Source: Nocardioides luteus
Lineage (GTDB): Bacteria; Actinomycetota; Actinomycetes; Propionibacteriales; Nocardioidaceae
Direction: 5' to 3'
Length of the DNA stretch: 42,179 bases
NCBI RefSeq assembly: GCF_014648595.1
Contig: NZ_BMRK01000031.1
Location: 1 to 42,179 of the forward strand
The notes under the pieces were generated by a model. That model was not told where the DNA came from. It worked only from the letters and a program-made list of their open reading frames with translations, and did no database searches. The position numbers and the translations under genes are program-made. Of this stretch, positions 1 through 7,871 are shown one piece after another (position 1 is the stretch's first letter; each line of letters begins with the position of its first letter).

Positions 1-2
1 AC

Positions 3-1211
3 CTGAGCGCCATCGAAGCCTCCCTCGACGACCTCCTCACCCGCGACCCGGCTTACTGGCAGACCAGTCAGAAGAAGGACGCGCTCTCGCGACTCGAGAA
101 GATCCAAGCCAAACAGGCCGCGGTGAAACTCCGGCTGCTCGCCGCCTCGGGGGACATCGCTGAAGAGACCGGCGCCAAGGACGTCTCCGGGTGGATGCGC
201 ACCGAGCTCCTCGTTGACAAGGGCGTCGCCCGATCGCAGGTGAACCTCGCCGAGAGTCTCGCCAAGTACGAGCTGGTCGCTGCGGGTCTGGCCGAAGGTG
301 TGTTGTCGCAGGACAAGGCTCGGGTGATCACCAAAGCCCTTGACCAGATCGAGACCGACCCGGCCGCCAGCACCGAAGACCTCCTCCTGGCCGAGAAGCT
401 GCTGGTCGAGCACGCCACCTGGTGGACCGCGAATGAGTTGAAGGTCGCCGGCAAGCGGATCCTGATGATGGTCGACCCCGACCGGTTCGAAGCCGCTGAA
501 GCCAAAGCACTACAGCGGGAAGAAGAGCACGCCCAACGACGCACGTTCTTCCAGTCCCGCGACAACGGCGACGGCACGGTAGACATCCACGCCCGGGTCT
601 CTCGCGCCGTCGGGCTGCGGCTACGCACCATGCTGGACTCGCTGGCACAGCCGCGGAAGTGGTCCGCGGAGGAGAAGGGCCGCAAAGCCCCCTATGACCG
701 GTTGCTGGGTCAGGCGTTCGCGCGGGTCATCGAGACCTACGACGTAGAGAACCTGCCGCGTCATGGTGGCCACGCGACCACAGTCTTCGTGACCATGAGC
801 CTGGACGAGCTCCGCAAAGACCTCGCCACCGCCTCCCTCGGCTTCGACGGTGAGAAGATCACCGCCGCCGAGGCCAGAAGGATGGCGTGCAACGCCGACC
901 TCGTCCCCGTCGTGTTGGGCACGGACTCGGAGATCCTCGACCTCGGCCGCACCGCCCGCCTGGCGCATCCGATCCAACACCGCGCACTCCGGCTCCGAGA
1001 CAAGTGCTGTCAGGCAGAGGACTGCGACGCACCAGCAGCCTGGACCGAAGCCCACCATCTGAAACCCTGGTCCGAAGGTGGCAAGACCAACCTTGCCGAC
1101 ATGGTCCTGCTGTGTCCGAGTGACCACCGGCGGATCCACGATCCGCACTACGACCACGAACGGCTGCCCAACGGGCAGATCCGGTTCAACCGACGCGCCC
1201 TCACGCCCTGA
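3..1211 (+). CDS. HNH endonuclease signature protein, DUF222/13E12 family (5' end cut by window)
   Basis: The reading frame is open from the first complete codon (position 3) to the TGA at 1211, so the gene begins before the window; the GTG at 123 is internal. About 402 residues are visible. The N-terminal two thirds resemble the DUF222/13E12-repeat domain. The C-terminus holds a Cys/His-rich HNH nuclease motif: CC-x4-C, then EAHHLKPWSEGG, N, and C-x3-H-x3-H. Such genes are multicopy in Nocardioides and mycobacteria; nuclease activity is inferred from the motif and the target is unknown. CGTACG, common in most other genes here, is absent from it. A dense cluster of 19-bp repeats starts 13 bp after the stop. 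The family call is firm; the biological role is not known. Confidence 0.88.
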   Translation: MSAIEASLDDLLTRDPAYWQTSQKKDALSRLEKIQAKQAAVKLRLLAASGDIAEETGAKDVSGWMRTELLVDKGVARSQVNLAESLAKYELVAAGLAEGVLSQDKARVITKALDQIETDPAASTEDLLLAEKLLVEHATWWTANELKVAGKRILMMVDPDRFEAAEAKALQREEEHAQRRTFFQSRDNGDGTVDIHARVSRAVGLRLRTMLDSLAQPRKWSAEEKGRKAPYDRLLGQAFARVIETYDVENLPRHGGHATTVFVTMSLDELRKDLATASLGFDGEKITAAEARRMACNADLVPVVLGTDSEILDLGRTARLAHPIQHRALRLRDKCCQAEDCDAPAAWTEAHHLKPWSEGGKTNLADMVLLCPSDHRRIHDPHYDHERLPNGQIRFNRRALTP

Positions 1212-1224
1212 CCCTCACCCCGGA

Positions 1225-1563
1225 GGTCGAGCTTGTCGAGACCCCTCTTCGAGCAACGTCGGCCGCCGGTCTGTTGTGGGCCCCCGGGCTGATCTTTCGC
1301 GGAGGGTGGTCTCGACGAGCTCGACCTCCGGGACGCCGGGTCTCGACAAGCTCGACCACCGGTGGTGCCGATCTCGGCGACGTCGGCCGGGTCGAGCCCC
1401 CTCCCTCTTGCGCGACGCCGGCCCCAGCCTGAGCCTGTTTCCTGGCACCGGCCTGGTCCTGCAAAGAGGTGGTCTCGACAAGCTCGACCACCGGTGTTGG
1501 TGTGTCTGCGAAGGGTATCGACAAGCTCGACCTCCGGGGACTTGGGTCTCGACAGGCTCGACC
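1225..1563. repeat. Cluster of 19-bp GGTCTCGACAAGCTCGACC-type repeats (six copies)
   Basis: Copies of GGTCTCGACAAGCTCGACC or close variants lie at 1225-1243 (reverse complement), 1308-1326, 1339-1357, 1471-1489, 1514-1532 and 1545-1563, usually followed by ACCGG or TCCGG. The unit is an imperfect palindrome. Further copies lie at 1916-1934, 5102-5120, 5145-5163 and 29459-29477. All are intergenic and near gene 3' ends. This looks like a dispersed REP-like family; no gene lies in 1212-2057. Confidence 0.85.
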
Positions 1564-1603
1564 TCCGCGTCCGGGCTCAGGGCGATCGTCCTCGGCACGG
1601 ACT

Positions 1604-1658
1604 GTGTTGGTCTCGACACGCCTTCGCCCAGGGGCTCCGGCGGCTCGACCAGCGGGGG
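1604..1658 (+). repeat. Long composite repeat of the GGTCTCGACACGC...GGCTCGACCAGCGG type
   Basis: The segment begins TGTTGGTCTCGACACGC and ends CGGCTCGACCAGCGGG, with a GC-rich middle. The same outer ends in both orientations recur at 29280-29406, so this is a second, longer form of the GTCTCGAC repeat family. The bases between this and the next element (1659-1750) show nothing recognisable. Confidence 0.7.
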
Positions 1659-1750
1659 CGAGGGGTTCCCCGCCCGAGGTCGCCGCCGGCTCTCGAAATC
1701 ACATGAGCCCGCGCCACACCCCTCGCCGCCGCACCGATACTGGCGGAATC

Positions 1751-1842
1751 TTTCTCGATCGGGTGCCGGGTCAAGGATGGCCGGAGGCCACTGCGCAAGC
1801 GGCGCCCGAAGGGCGTCCTTGACGCGGCGCGTGATCGAGAAA
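1751..1842. other. 92-bp structured hairpin element (possible ncRNA or mobile hairpin)
   Basis: The outer arms TTTCTCGATC (1751-1760) and GATCGAGAAA (1833-1842) are perfectly complementary. A second perfect pair is GTCAAGGA (1770-1777) with TCCTTGAC (1816-1823). The 9-nt segments between them also pair in large part around GCCG. The apical part holds two small hairpins: TGGCC-GGA-GGCCA (1778-1790) and CGCCC-GAA-GGGCG. The whole is one long stem with a branched head. It lies between genes, with no convincing ORF. Confidence 0.6.
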
Positions 1843-1915
1843 CACTGGGAGATCGGGTCGGCGGCGAACCTGGGAACGAAGAACACAGTCGCTGACCGAT
1901 GTCCGCACGCAGGGT

Positions 1916-1934
1916 GGTCTCGACAAGCTCGACC
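1916..1934 (+). repeat. 19-bp GGTCTCGACAAGCTCGACC repeat
   Basis: An exact copy of the family unit sits about 120 bp before the flavoprotein gene. The stretch after it (about 1950-2057) is unusually A-rich for this genome and contains TTGAAA (1961-1966) and TAGCCC (1982-1987), a weak promoter candidate for the gene at 2058. Confidence 0.8.
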
Positions 1935-2057
1935 ACCGAGACCCCTCCAGCGAAAAAAAGTTGAAACTGAACGAAATCCGATAGCCCCTCGACCCCGAAG
2001 ACAAGGTGACGGCGCGCGCTCGCGCCTACCCCCACGTCGATATCGAGGAGCCCCGGA

Positions 2058-3664
2058 ATGAGCAGCAGCCCCGACCACCAGCCCCGCCGGATCGCGGTGG
2101 TGGGCAGCGGCATCGCCGGACTGACGGCTGCGTACGTCGCCTCTCGCCACAGCGAGGTCACCCTGTTCGAGGGCGACGACCGGCTCGGTGGCCTGGCCGG
2201 CACACCGCACCTCGCCACGGCCGTCGACACCGGATTCGTGCACGACCGGCGTACGCATCCGATGCTGCAGCGCCTCCTCGACGAGCTCGGGGTGCAGCCG
2301 CAGACCGCTGGGACGTCGATGTCGGTTCGCTCGGAGAAGGACGCCGAGTACGCCGCGGTGCGCGGGATCCACGGTCTGCTGCCCGACCGTCGTGCCGCGC
2401 GGCGGGCTCACCTGCGGATGCTCGCCGAGGTGGTGCGGTTCCAGCGCCTCGCGCGGGCGCTGATCATCGCGGCCGAGCCTGACCACCGCACCCTGGACTC
2501 CTTCCTGGACGAGCACGGCTTCACTCCGCACTTCCGCGACCACTATCTGGCGCCGCTGGTCGCCGCGGTGTGGTCGTGCGACCTGGCCATGGCGCTGGAC
2601 CTCCCGGTCCGCCACCTCTTCGAGTTCTTCGACCATCTCGGTGTGCTGGATGCGGTCGGGTCGCCGCGCTGGCGCACGGTCTCCGGCGGATCGGTGACGT
2701 ACGTCGACCGGGTCGCTGCGACGATTCGCGAGCGTGGTGGCCGAGTGCGGACCTCGACGAGGGTGGTCGACATCGTCGAGACGGCCGCCGGCACCGAGAT
2801 CACCGACGGCAGCGGCCACGTCGAGCTCTTCGACGCGGTCGTGCTGGCCACCCACCCCGCACAGTCACTGGCCATGCTCGGCGACTCCGACGCCACCCAG
2901 TGGCAGATCCTCGGCACCGACGCCGGCCTGCCACCCGCCGACGAGGCGGACTCCGCATCCGCGCAGCCACTGGGTCCGCCGTCGACGCCTCCCGCCGAGT
3001 CCGAGGAGGCCCCCGTGACCGGCGTGTACCGAACCACGATCGGTCACGCCCGCCGAGCGCATCTGCCAGTGAGCAGGTTCACGCATCCTGCTCACTGGCA
3101 GGTGGTCGACCTGGGTCGGCTGCCCGACCACGGACTCCTCGGCCGCTTCGAGGCGCGGGACCGTCTCGGCGACCCGAGACGCGCGATCCGGGAGAACCTC
3201 GACGCCTTCCTCGCGCCGGCCACGGAATCGCTTTCGGCGACGCCCGCGTACTGCTGGCGACCCAGCCTCGTGCGCTCGGCTTCTGCTTCAGCCCGATCAG
3301 CGTCTACTGGTGCACCTCGCGGTCGGGGGAGCCGCTGGCCACCGTCGTCGAGGTGCTCAACCCCTACGGCGCCCGACGCGCCCACCTCGTCCGCCCCGGC
3401 GATCTCAATGTGCCGCCGCCCGACGGTCGGCTCACGCTGACGGTTCGGCTGCAGACCGAGGCGGGCGCGCACGTCGCGTCCGTACGCGGCCACCGGATCG
3501 CGACCGCACCGCGGCTCCGGATGCTGCTGCGCGCGGCCCCGGCGGCGCTGATCGGCGCGGGCCTGGTCCAGGCGCAACGGATCGCGCTGGCGATCCGCCG
3601 GCTTCCTCTCCGTTATCGGCCCCTGCGCGGCCAGGTCGGTGCGCCGCGCGGAGTGCTCGGATGA
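2058..3664 (+). pseudogene. Decayed NAD/FAD-binding oxidoreductase fused to DUF1365, with frameshift
   Basis: ATG 2058 follows a GAGGAG site. Residues 1-290 match the COG2907-type NAD/FAD-binding protein: a Rossmann motif (VVGSGIAGLTAAY), then DTGF, FRDHYLAPLVAAVWS and WRTVSGGS. Family members run to about 420-430 residues. Here the sequence leaves the family after ATHPAQSLAMLGDS, passes through a Pro/Ser-rich stretch, and enters a DUF1365 domain from about residue 320 (VYRTTIGHARR...). Near 3220 the frame breaks: the DUF1365 continuation (HGIAFGDARVLLATQPRALG...) is in the frame starting at 3221 and ends at 3664, as if one base were missing. Read without correction, the first frame ends at 3440. 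The two proteins are normally separate neighbours in such clusters. A sequencing error could explain the frameshift but not the lost flavoprotein C-terminus. Confidence 0.75.
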
Positions 3665-3735
3665 GCGAGCCTCGTCAGGGGTGGCGTGGTGGACTTGTGG
3701 GACGGCCACGACTCGACGCGGAGGTGAACCGATGA
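3661..3735 (+). CDS. 24-residue coupled ORF between DUF1365 and photolyase
   Basis: The ATG at 3661 overlaps the DUF1365 stop (ATGA), and the TGA at 3733-3735 overlaps the photolyase ATG (again ATGA), so translation could pass through all three. The peptide begins MSEPRQGWRGG and matches nothing I recognise. Related clusters often carry a cyclopropane-fatty-acyl synthase-like gene at this place, so it may be the scar of a deletion. Alternatively it is chance: it is very short, and the GGAGG ahead of the photolyase lies inside it. Confidence 0.3.
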   Translation: MSEPRQGWRGGLVGRPRLDAEVNR

Positions 3736-5090
3736 CGGACGAGAGGCGCGTGCTCTGGTTCCGACGGGACCTGAGACTGCTCGACCACCCGGCGCTGCTG
3801 GCCGCTGCGGCGGACGGCGCCGAGGTGATCCCGCTCTACGTGCTCGACGAGCGGCTGATCTCGCCGGCAGGTCCCAACCGGGTCGCCTGGGTGATGGCCT
3901 CGGTCAAGGCGCTCGCCGACGACCTGGCCGAGCACGGCGTCACCCTGGTCGTTCGTCACGGCGATCCCGCGAAGGTGCTGCCCGAGCTGGTCGAGGAGAC
4001 CGGCGCGAGCGAGGTGCACATCAGCTCCGACCACGGCCCCTATGGTCGCGAACGCGACGACCGAGTCCGGTCGGCGCTCGGCGACGTGCCGCTGATCGAG
4101 ACCGGGTCGCCTTACGCAGTGACGCCCGGCCGCCTGGCGACCGGAGACGGCACCGCCTACCAGGTCTTCTCGCCCTACTACCGGGCGTGGGTCGCCCACG
4201 GCTGGCGCGACCCCGCCGAGAGCGACCCGAAGAAGGTGTCCTGGGCATCCGCCCCGAGCGAGGAGCTGCCGGAGGTGGAGCTGCCCGAAGGCGTACGCCT
4301 CGAGCCGGGGGAGGCCGCCGCGCGCCGCCACTGGGCGGACGCGCTCGACCGGGTCGCCGACTACGCCACCGCGCGTGACCGCCCGGACCTCGACGCCACC
4401 TCTCGGATCTCGCCTTACCTCAAGGTCGGTGCGCTCCATCCGCGCACCGTCCTGGCCGACCTGGCCGGTCACGAAGGGGCCGAGCCGTTCCAGCGCGAGC
4501 TCGCCTTCCGGGACTTCTACGCCGACGTCCTCCACCACCGTCCGGAGACCGCGCGGGAGTACGCCCGGCCCGAGCTCCGCGGCCTGCCGTACGTCACCGG
4601 CGATGCCCTGCTCGAGCACCTCGACGCCTGGCGCGAGGGCCGCACCGGCTTTCCGCTGGTCGACGCCGGCATGCGCCAGCTGCTGGCGGAGGGGTGGATG
4701 CACAACCGGGTGCGGATGCTGGTCGCCTCGTTCCTGGTCAAGGACCTCGGTGTCGAGTGGACCCACGGCGCCCGGCACTTCATGCGCCACCTGATCGACG
4801 GCGACCTGGCCAGCAACCAGCACGGCTGGCAGTGGGCCGCCGGCAGCGGCACCGACGCGGCCCCCTACTTCCGGGTCTTCAACCCGACCACCCAGGCCCG
4901 CAAGTTCGACCCCGACGGCACCTACATCCGCCGCTGGATCCCGGAGCTCCGCGACCTGAGCGGCAAGGCGATCCACGAGCCCTGGACCGCCCCCGACGGC
5001 CTCCCCGAGGGATACCCCGAGCCCATCGTCGACCACGCCGAAGCGCGTGCCACGACCCTCGAGGCCTACTACGCCCTCCGCGACCGCTGA
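3732..5090 (+). CDS. phr: Deoxyribodipyrimidine photo-lyase
   Basis: This enzyme repairs cyclobutane pyrimidine dimers in DNA using blue light and reduced FAD. It has 452 residues, normal for a class I enzyme. The N-terminal antenna-binding alpha/beta domain opens with VLWFRRDLRLLDHPAL. The C-terminal FAD domain carries the signature run FPLVDAGMRQLLAEGWMHNR, then DGDLASNQHGWQW and PYFRVFNP. ATG 3732 is chosen because GCGGAGG lies 7 nt upstream and the family N-terminus fits; the longer frame to 3639 has no family similarity. It is the last gene of the decayed flavoprotein/DUF1365 operon and looks intact. A convergent ankyrin gene follows, separated by an inverted repeat pair. Confidence 0.95.
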   Translation: MTDERRVLWFRRDLRLLDHPALLAAAADGAEVIPLYVLDERLISPAGPNRVAWVMASVKALADDLAEHGVTLVVRHGDPAKVLPELVEETGASEVHISSDHGPYGRERDDRVRSALGDVPLIETGSPYAVTPGRLATGDGTAYQVFSPYYRAWVAHGWRDPAESDPKKVSWASAPSEELPEVELPEGVRLEPGEAAARRHWADALDRVADYATARDRPDLDATSRISPYLKVGALHPRTVLADLAGHEGAEPFQRELAFRDFYADVLHHRPETAREYARPELRGLPYVTGDALLEHLDAWREGRTGFPLVDAGMRQLLAEGWMHNRVRMLVASFLVKDLGVEWTHGARHFMRHLIDGDLASNQHGWQWAAGSGTDAAPYFRVFNPTTQARKFDPDGTYIRRWIPELRDLSGKAIHEPWTAPDGLPEGYPEPIVDHAEARATTLEAYYALRDR

Positions 5091-5101
5091 CCTCGGGGCG
5101 G

Positions 5102-5163
5102 GGTCTCGACAAGCTCGACCTCCGGTGACCGGGTCGTCCTCGGTGGTCGAGCTTGTCGAGACC
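5102..5163. terminator. Inverted pair of 19-bp repeats between convergent genes
   Basis: GGTCTCGACAAGCTCGACC at 5102-5120 and its exact reverse complement at 5145-5163 face each other across 24 bp. An RNA copy of either strand would form a 19-bp stem. They sit between the photolyase stop (5090) and the ankyrin gene stop (5171), so a bidirectional terminator role is likely. There is no U-tract. Confidence 0.6.
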
Positions 5164-5170
5164 CCCGAGG

Positions 5171-6442
5171 TCAGCCGCCGTGCTGCTCGATGATCCGGGC
5201 GACCTCGGTGAAGCTGCGGTTGCGGGCGTGCTGGAGGGGGGTCACGCCGTCGCGGTCGGCGATGTCGGCGTCGGCACCGTGGGCGAGCAGAGCGCGGACG
5301 ACGCGCTGCCAGCGCTCGGACCCCTCGCCGAGGATCACCGCCTCGAGGAGGGCGGTCCAGCCCAGGTCATTGACGTGGTTGACGTCGATCTGGGTGCGAG
5401 CGACCCGCTCCACGTACTCCGCGTGCCCGCGCTCGCTGGCGGGGATGATCGAGAGGCCGCCGTAGCGGTTGCGCACGGTCAGGTCCGGGTCGACGGTGAG
5501 CAGCAGCTCGGCCATCGGGACGCTGCCGGTGACCCCGGTGACCAGCCACGGGGTGTCGTGCCGGCCGTCGAGGGCGTCCGGGTCGGCGCCCAGATGGACG
5601 AGCAGGCGGGCCGTCTCGAGACGGTCGTCGGTGACGGCGAGCAGGAGCGGCGTACGCCGGTTGCCGTCGCGCGCCTCCAGGTCGGCGCCGGCGCGGAGGG
5701 CTGCCGCGGCGGCGTCGGTCTCACCCGCGGACGCGGCCCGCAGGAGCCGGCGGTCCGCGTCGCCGACCTCGGCCTCAGCAGCGCGCAGCGTCGACACGAT
5801 CGCCTCGAACCCTCGCTCCTCGGCGTGCTGGAGAGCGGTCCTGCCGTCGCGTCCCGCCTCGATCGACAGATCGACACCGGCGGCGACGAGCACCCGCACC
5901 GTGTCGGCCGCGTCCGGGCCGTCGTCGCCCAGGACTATCGCCTCGTGCAGCGCGGTCCAGCCCAGGTTGTTGACGTGGTCCAGAGCGATGCCGGCCTGCA
6001 CCAGCCGGCCGACGATGTCCGCGTGGCCGCGCTCGGCGGCGCGGATGAGGGCGGTGCCGTCGTAGGAGTCCTTGGCGTCGATCCGCGCGCCGTGGCGCAG
6101 AGTCAGGTCGAGCAGCTCGACGTACCCCTCGCTGGCAGCGATGAGGTAGGCGCTCTGCTGGGTCTCGTCGGCGTAGTTCACGTCGGCGCCGGCCAGCACC
6201 AGCTCCCGGGCACGCGCGAGGTCGTTGTCCCAGGCGGCCTTGATCAGCTGCTCGTTCATCCGCTTCTGCTCCTCGGGATCGGGGGTGTTGGCTGTCGGCG
6301 TCTCGACCGGCGCGGAGGCGGCGGGAGAGGCCGAACGATCGCTCGGAGCGGTCCCGGTCGGAGTCTCCCCGCATCCTGCCAGCAGCAGCGCCAAGCTGGC
6401 GGTCGCCACCGGTCCGGTCCACCGCAGTCGGGACGTGTGCAT
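5171..6442 (-). CDS. Ankyrin-repeat lipoprotein
   Basis: The 423-residue product begins with a lipoprotein signal peptide ending in the lipobox LLAGC (Cys at about 24). A Thr/Pro/Ser-rich tether follows, then ankyrin repeats from about residue 60 to the end, including GYVELLDLTLRHGARIDAKD and HGADADIADRDGVTPLQHA. The repeat block appears duplicated: VNNLGWTALHEAIVLGDDG in the first half is mirrored by VNDLGWTALLEAVILGEGS in the second, each followed by a TALQHA/TPLQHA repeat. It is probably anchored outside the membrane and binds protein. ATG 6442 has GAGGAG upstream. It is divergent from the two-component system at 6603, which could control it or be controlled by it. No enzymatic motif is seen. 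Confidence 0.85.
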   Translation of the reverse strand: MHTSRLRWTGPVATASLALLLAGCGETPTGTAPSDRSASPAASAPVETPTANTPDPEEQKRMNEQLIKAAWDNDLARARELVLAGADVNYADETQQSAYLIAASEGYVELLDLTLRHGARIDAKDSYDGTALIRAAERGHADIVGRLVQAGIALDHVNNLGWTALHEAIVLGDDGPDAADTVRVLVAAGVDLSIEAGRDGRTALQHAEERGFEAIVSTLRAAEAEVGDADRRLLRAASAGETDAAAAALRAGADLEARDGNRRTPLLLAVTDDRLETARLLVHLGADPDALDGRHDTPWLVTGVTGSVPMAELLLTVDPDLTVRNRYGGLSIIPASERGHAEYVERVARTQIDVNHVNDLGWTALLEAVILGEGSERWQRVVRALLAHGADADIADRDGVTPLQHARNRSFTEVARIIEQHGG

Positions 6443-6587
6443 GCTTCTCCTCGGGTCGGTCGAGCTGATGTCTCAACCATCGCCGGGAGACCGGGCCCGG
6501 ACATCGGGCGACCGGCGACGCGTCGATAGCCGTCCGGCGACACCCCGGATAGCCGATCGGATGATGCCGCCGCGCCGCAGCCCGGCC

Positions 6588-6593
6588 TAGCCT
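6588..6593 (+). promoter_or_regulatory. -10 box of histidine kinase gene, near-leaderless
   Basis: TAGCCT lies 9 nt before the ATG at 6603 with no Shine-Dalgarno sequence between them. Transcription would start at or within a few bases of the start codon. Confidence 0.4.
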
Positions 6594-6602
6594 GGGACCA
6601 CC

Positions 6603-7871
6603 ATGACCGACACAGCGGCAGCGACGAACGCAGCGCCGAATCCAGCGCCGAAACCCGGGCCCGCCGGTGGGATACTGGCCGGCCAGACGCTGCTGGACCG
6701 CTGGCTGCACATCTCACTGGTGGTGCTCGTCGTCGCCTCCGTCGCGCGCTACCTGCAGGGCCACGGCCTCGGCGACCAGGCCGCGGTGGTGCTTCCCGGC
6801 GCCGCCCTTCTCCTGGTCGCGTACGCAGCCGGCCGCCGTCTCACCGGCACGGCCGCGATCGCCTGGCTGGTCGCGGTGATCACCTGCTGGACGGTGCTGG
6901 CGCTGATCGCGCCGTCGTTCTCCTGGGCCGCGGTGCCGCTGGTCTTCGTGGCGCTTCGGGTGCTGCCGTTCCGGTGGGCGGTGGCCGCGACCGTCTTTCT
7001 GGTCGCGGTCGTCGCGGTCGCCTGGAGCCGGATGACCGGGGCCGCCGACCCGACCGTGCTGCTCGGACCGGTCTGCGTCGCGGTGCTAGCGGTGACCGCC
7101 TACCGAGCCCTCGAGCGTGACGCGGTGACCCGCCGCGCCCTCCTCGCCGACCTCGAGGCCGCCCAGGACGAGGTTGCCGACGCGGAGCGCCGGGCCGGGG
7201 TCGTCGCCGAGCGTGCCCGGCTGAGCCGGGAGATCCACGACAGCGTCGCCCAAGGGCTGACCAGCATCAACCTGCTGCTCCAGGCTGCCGACCAGGAGTG
7301 GGAGTCGCGTCCCGCCGACGCCCGCGGCCATGTCGACCAGGCCGCCACCATGGCCCGCACGTCGCTCGACGAGGCGCGCCGGGTCGTACGCGACCTCGCA
7401 CCGACCGAGCTGACCGGCGGCTCCGCGCTGGTCACCGCCGTGCGCCAGGTCGCCGACGACGTCGCGGCCACCACCGGACTCACCGTCCCGGTCCACGTTC
7501 ACGGCGACCCGCACGAGGTCGGCGGCCGGGTCGCCACCGCCGTCGTACGCACTCTGCGCGGCGCCCTCGCCAACGTCGCCGAGCACGCCGACGCCGCCAC
7601 GGCGGTCGTCTCCCTCACCTTCCACGAGGCTGCCGTCGCCCTCGACGTACGCGACGACGGGGCCGGCTTCGACCCCGCTGCGATCAGCGACGACGCCGAC
7701 GGGCTCCGCGGCCGTGGGCTGGCCGGGATGCGGGCCCGTGCCCGCCTCCTGGGCGGCGACCTGGCCGTCGAGAGCGCGCCCGGCGAGGGGACCGTGGTCG
7801 CGGTCTCGTTCGAGGCCGCCCAGCAGACGACCACCCAACAGACACCGCTACAAGGGGAGCGACGTGGCTGA
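6603..7871 (+). CDS. NarL-type sensor histidine kinase
   Basis: This membrane sensor kinase has 422 residues. An Ala/Pro-rich cytoplasmic N-terminus is followed by about six hydrophobic segments (residues 35-165) without a large extracellular loop, so the signal is probably sensed in the membrane. A coiled-coil linker (about 168-205) leads to the HisKA_3 dimerisation domain with phospho-acceptor His212 in SREIHDSVAQG. The C-terminal HATPase_c domain has an N-box (LANVAEHAD), DDGAGFDP and GLRGRGLAGMRARA. The next gene, its response regulator, overlaps by 8 nt, so the two are co-translated. The ligand cannot be read from sequence. The ankyrin lipoprotein gene is divergent. Confidence 0.92.
   Translation: MTDTAAATNAAPNPAPKPGPAGGILAGQTLLDRWLHISLVVLVVASVARYLQGHGLGDQAAVVLPGAALLLVAYAAGRRLTGTAAIAWLVAVITCWTVLALIAPSFSWAAVPLVFVALRVLPFRWAVAATVFLVAVVAVAWSRMTGAADPTVLLGPVCVAVLAVTAYRALERDAVTRRALLADLEAAQDEVADAERRAGVVAERARLSREIHDSVAQGLTSINLLLQAADQEWESRPADARGHVDQAATMARTSLDEARRVVRDLAPTELTGGSALVTAVRQVADDVAATTGLTVPVHVHGDPHEVGGRVATAVVRTLRGALANVAEHADAATAVVSLTFHEAAVALDVRDDGAGFDPAAISDDADGLRGRGLAGMRARARLLGGDLAVESAPGEGTVVAVSFEAAQQTTTQQTPLQGERRG

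Noticed and set aside
3-1211. HNH gene as part of a prophage or homing intron
   Set aside because: No phage genes, intron boundaries or split host gene are visible; the DUF222 family is chromosomal and multicopy.
1225-1563. Possible CRISPR array
   Set aside because: The repeats have irregular spacing (13 to 114 bp), vary in sequence and orientation, and no cas gene is present.
1215-2855. Long minus-strand frame through the repeat region
   Set aside because: Its translation is made of the repeats (VVELVET-like strings) and the antisense of the flavoprotein gene. No start site or family resemblance.
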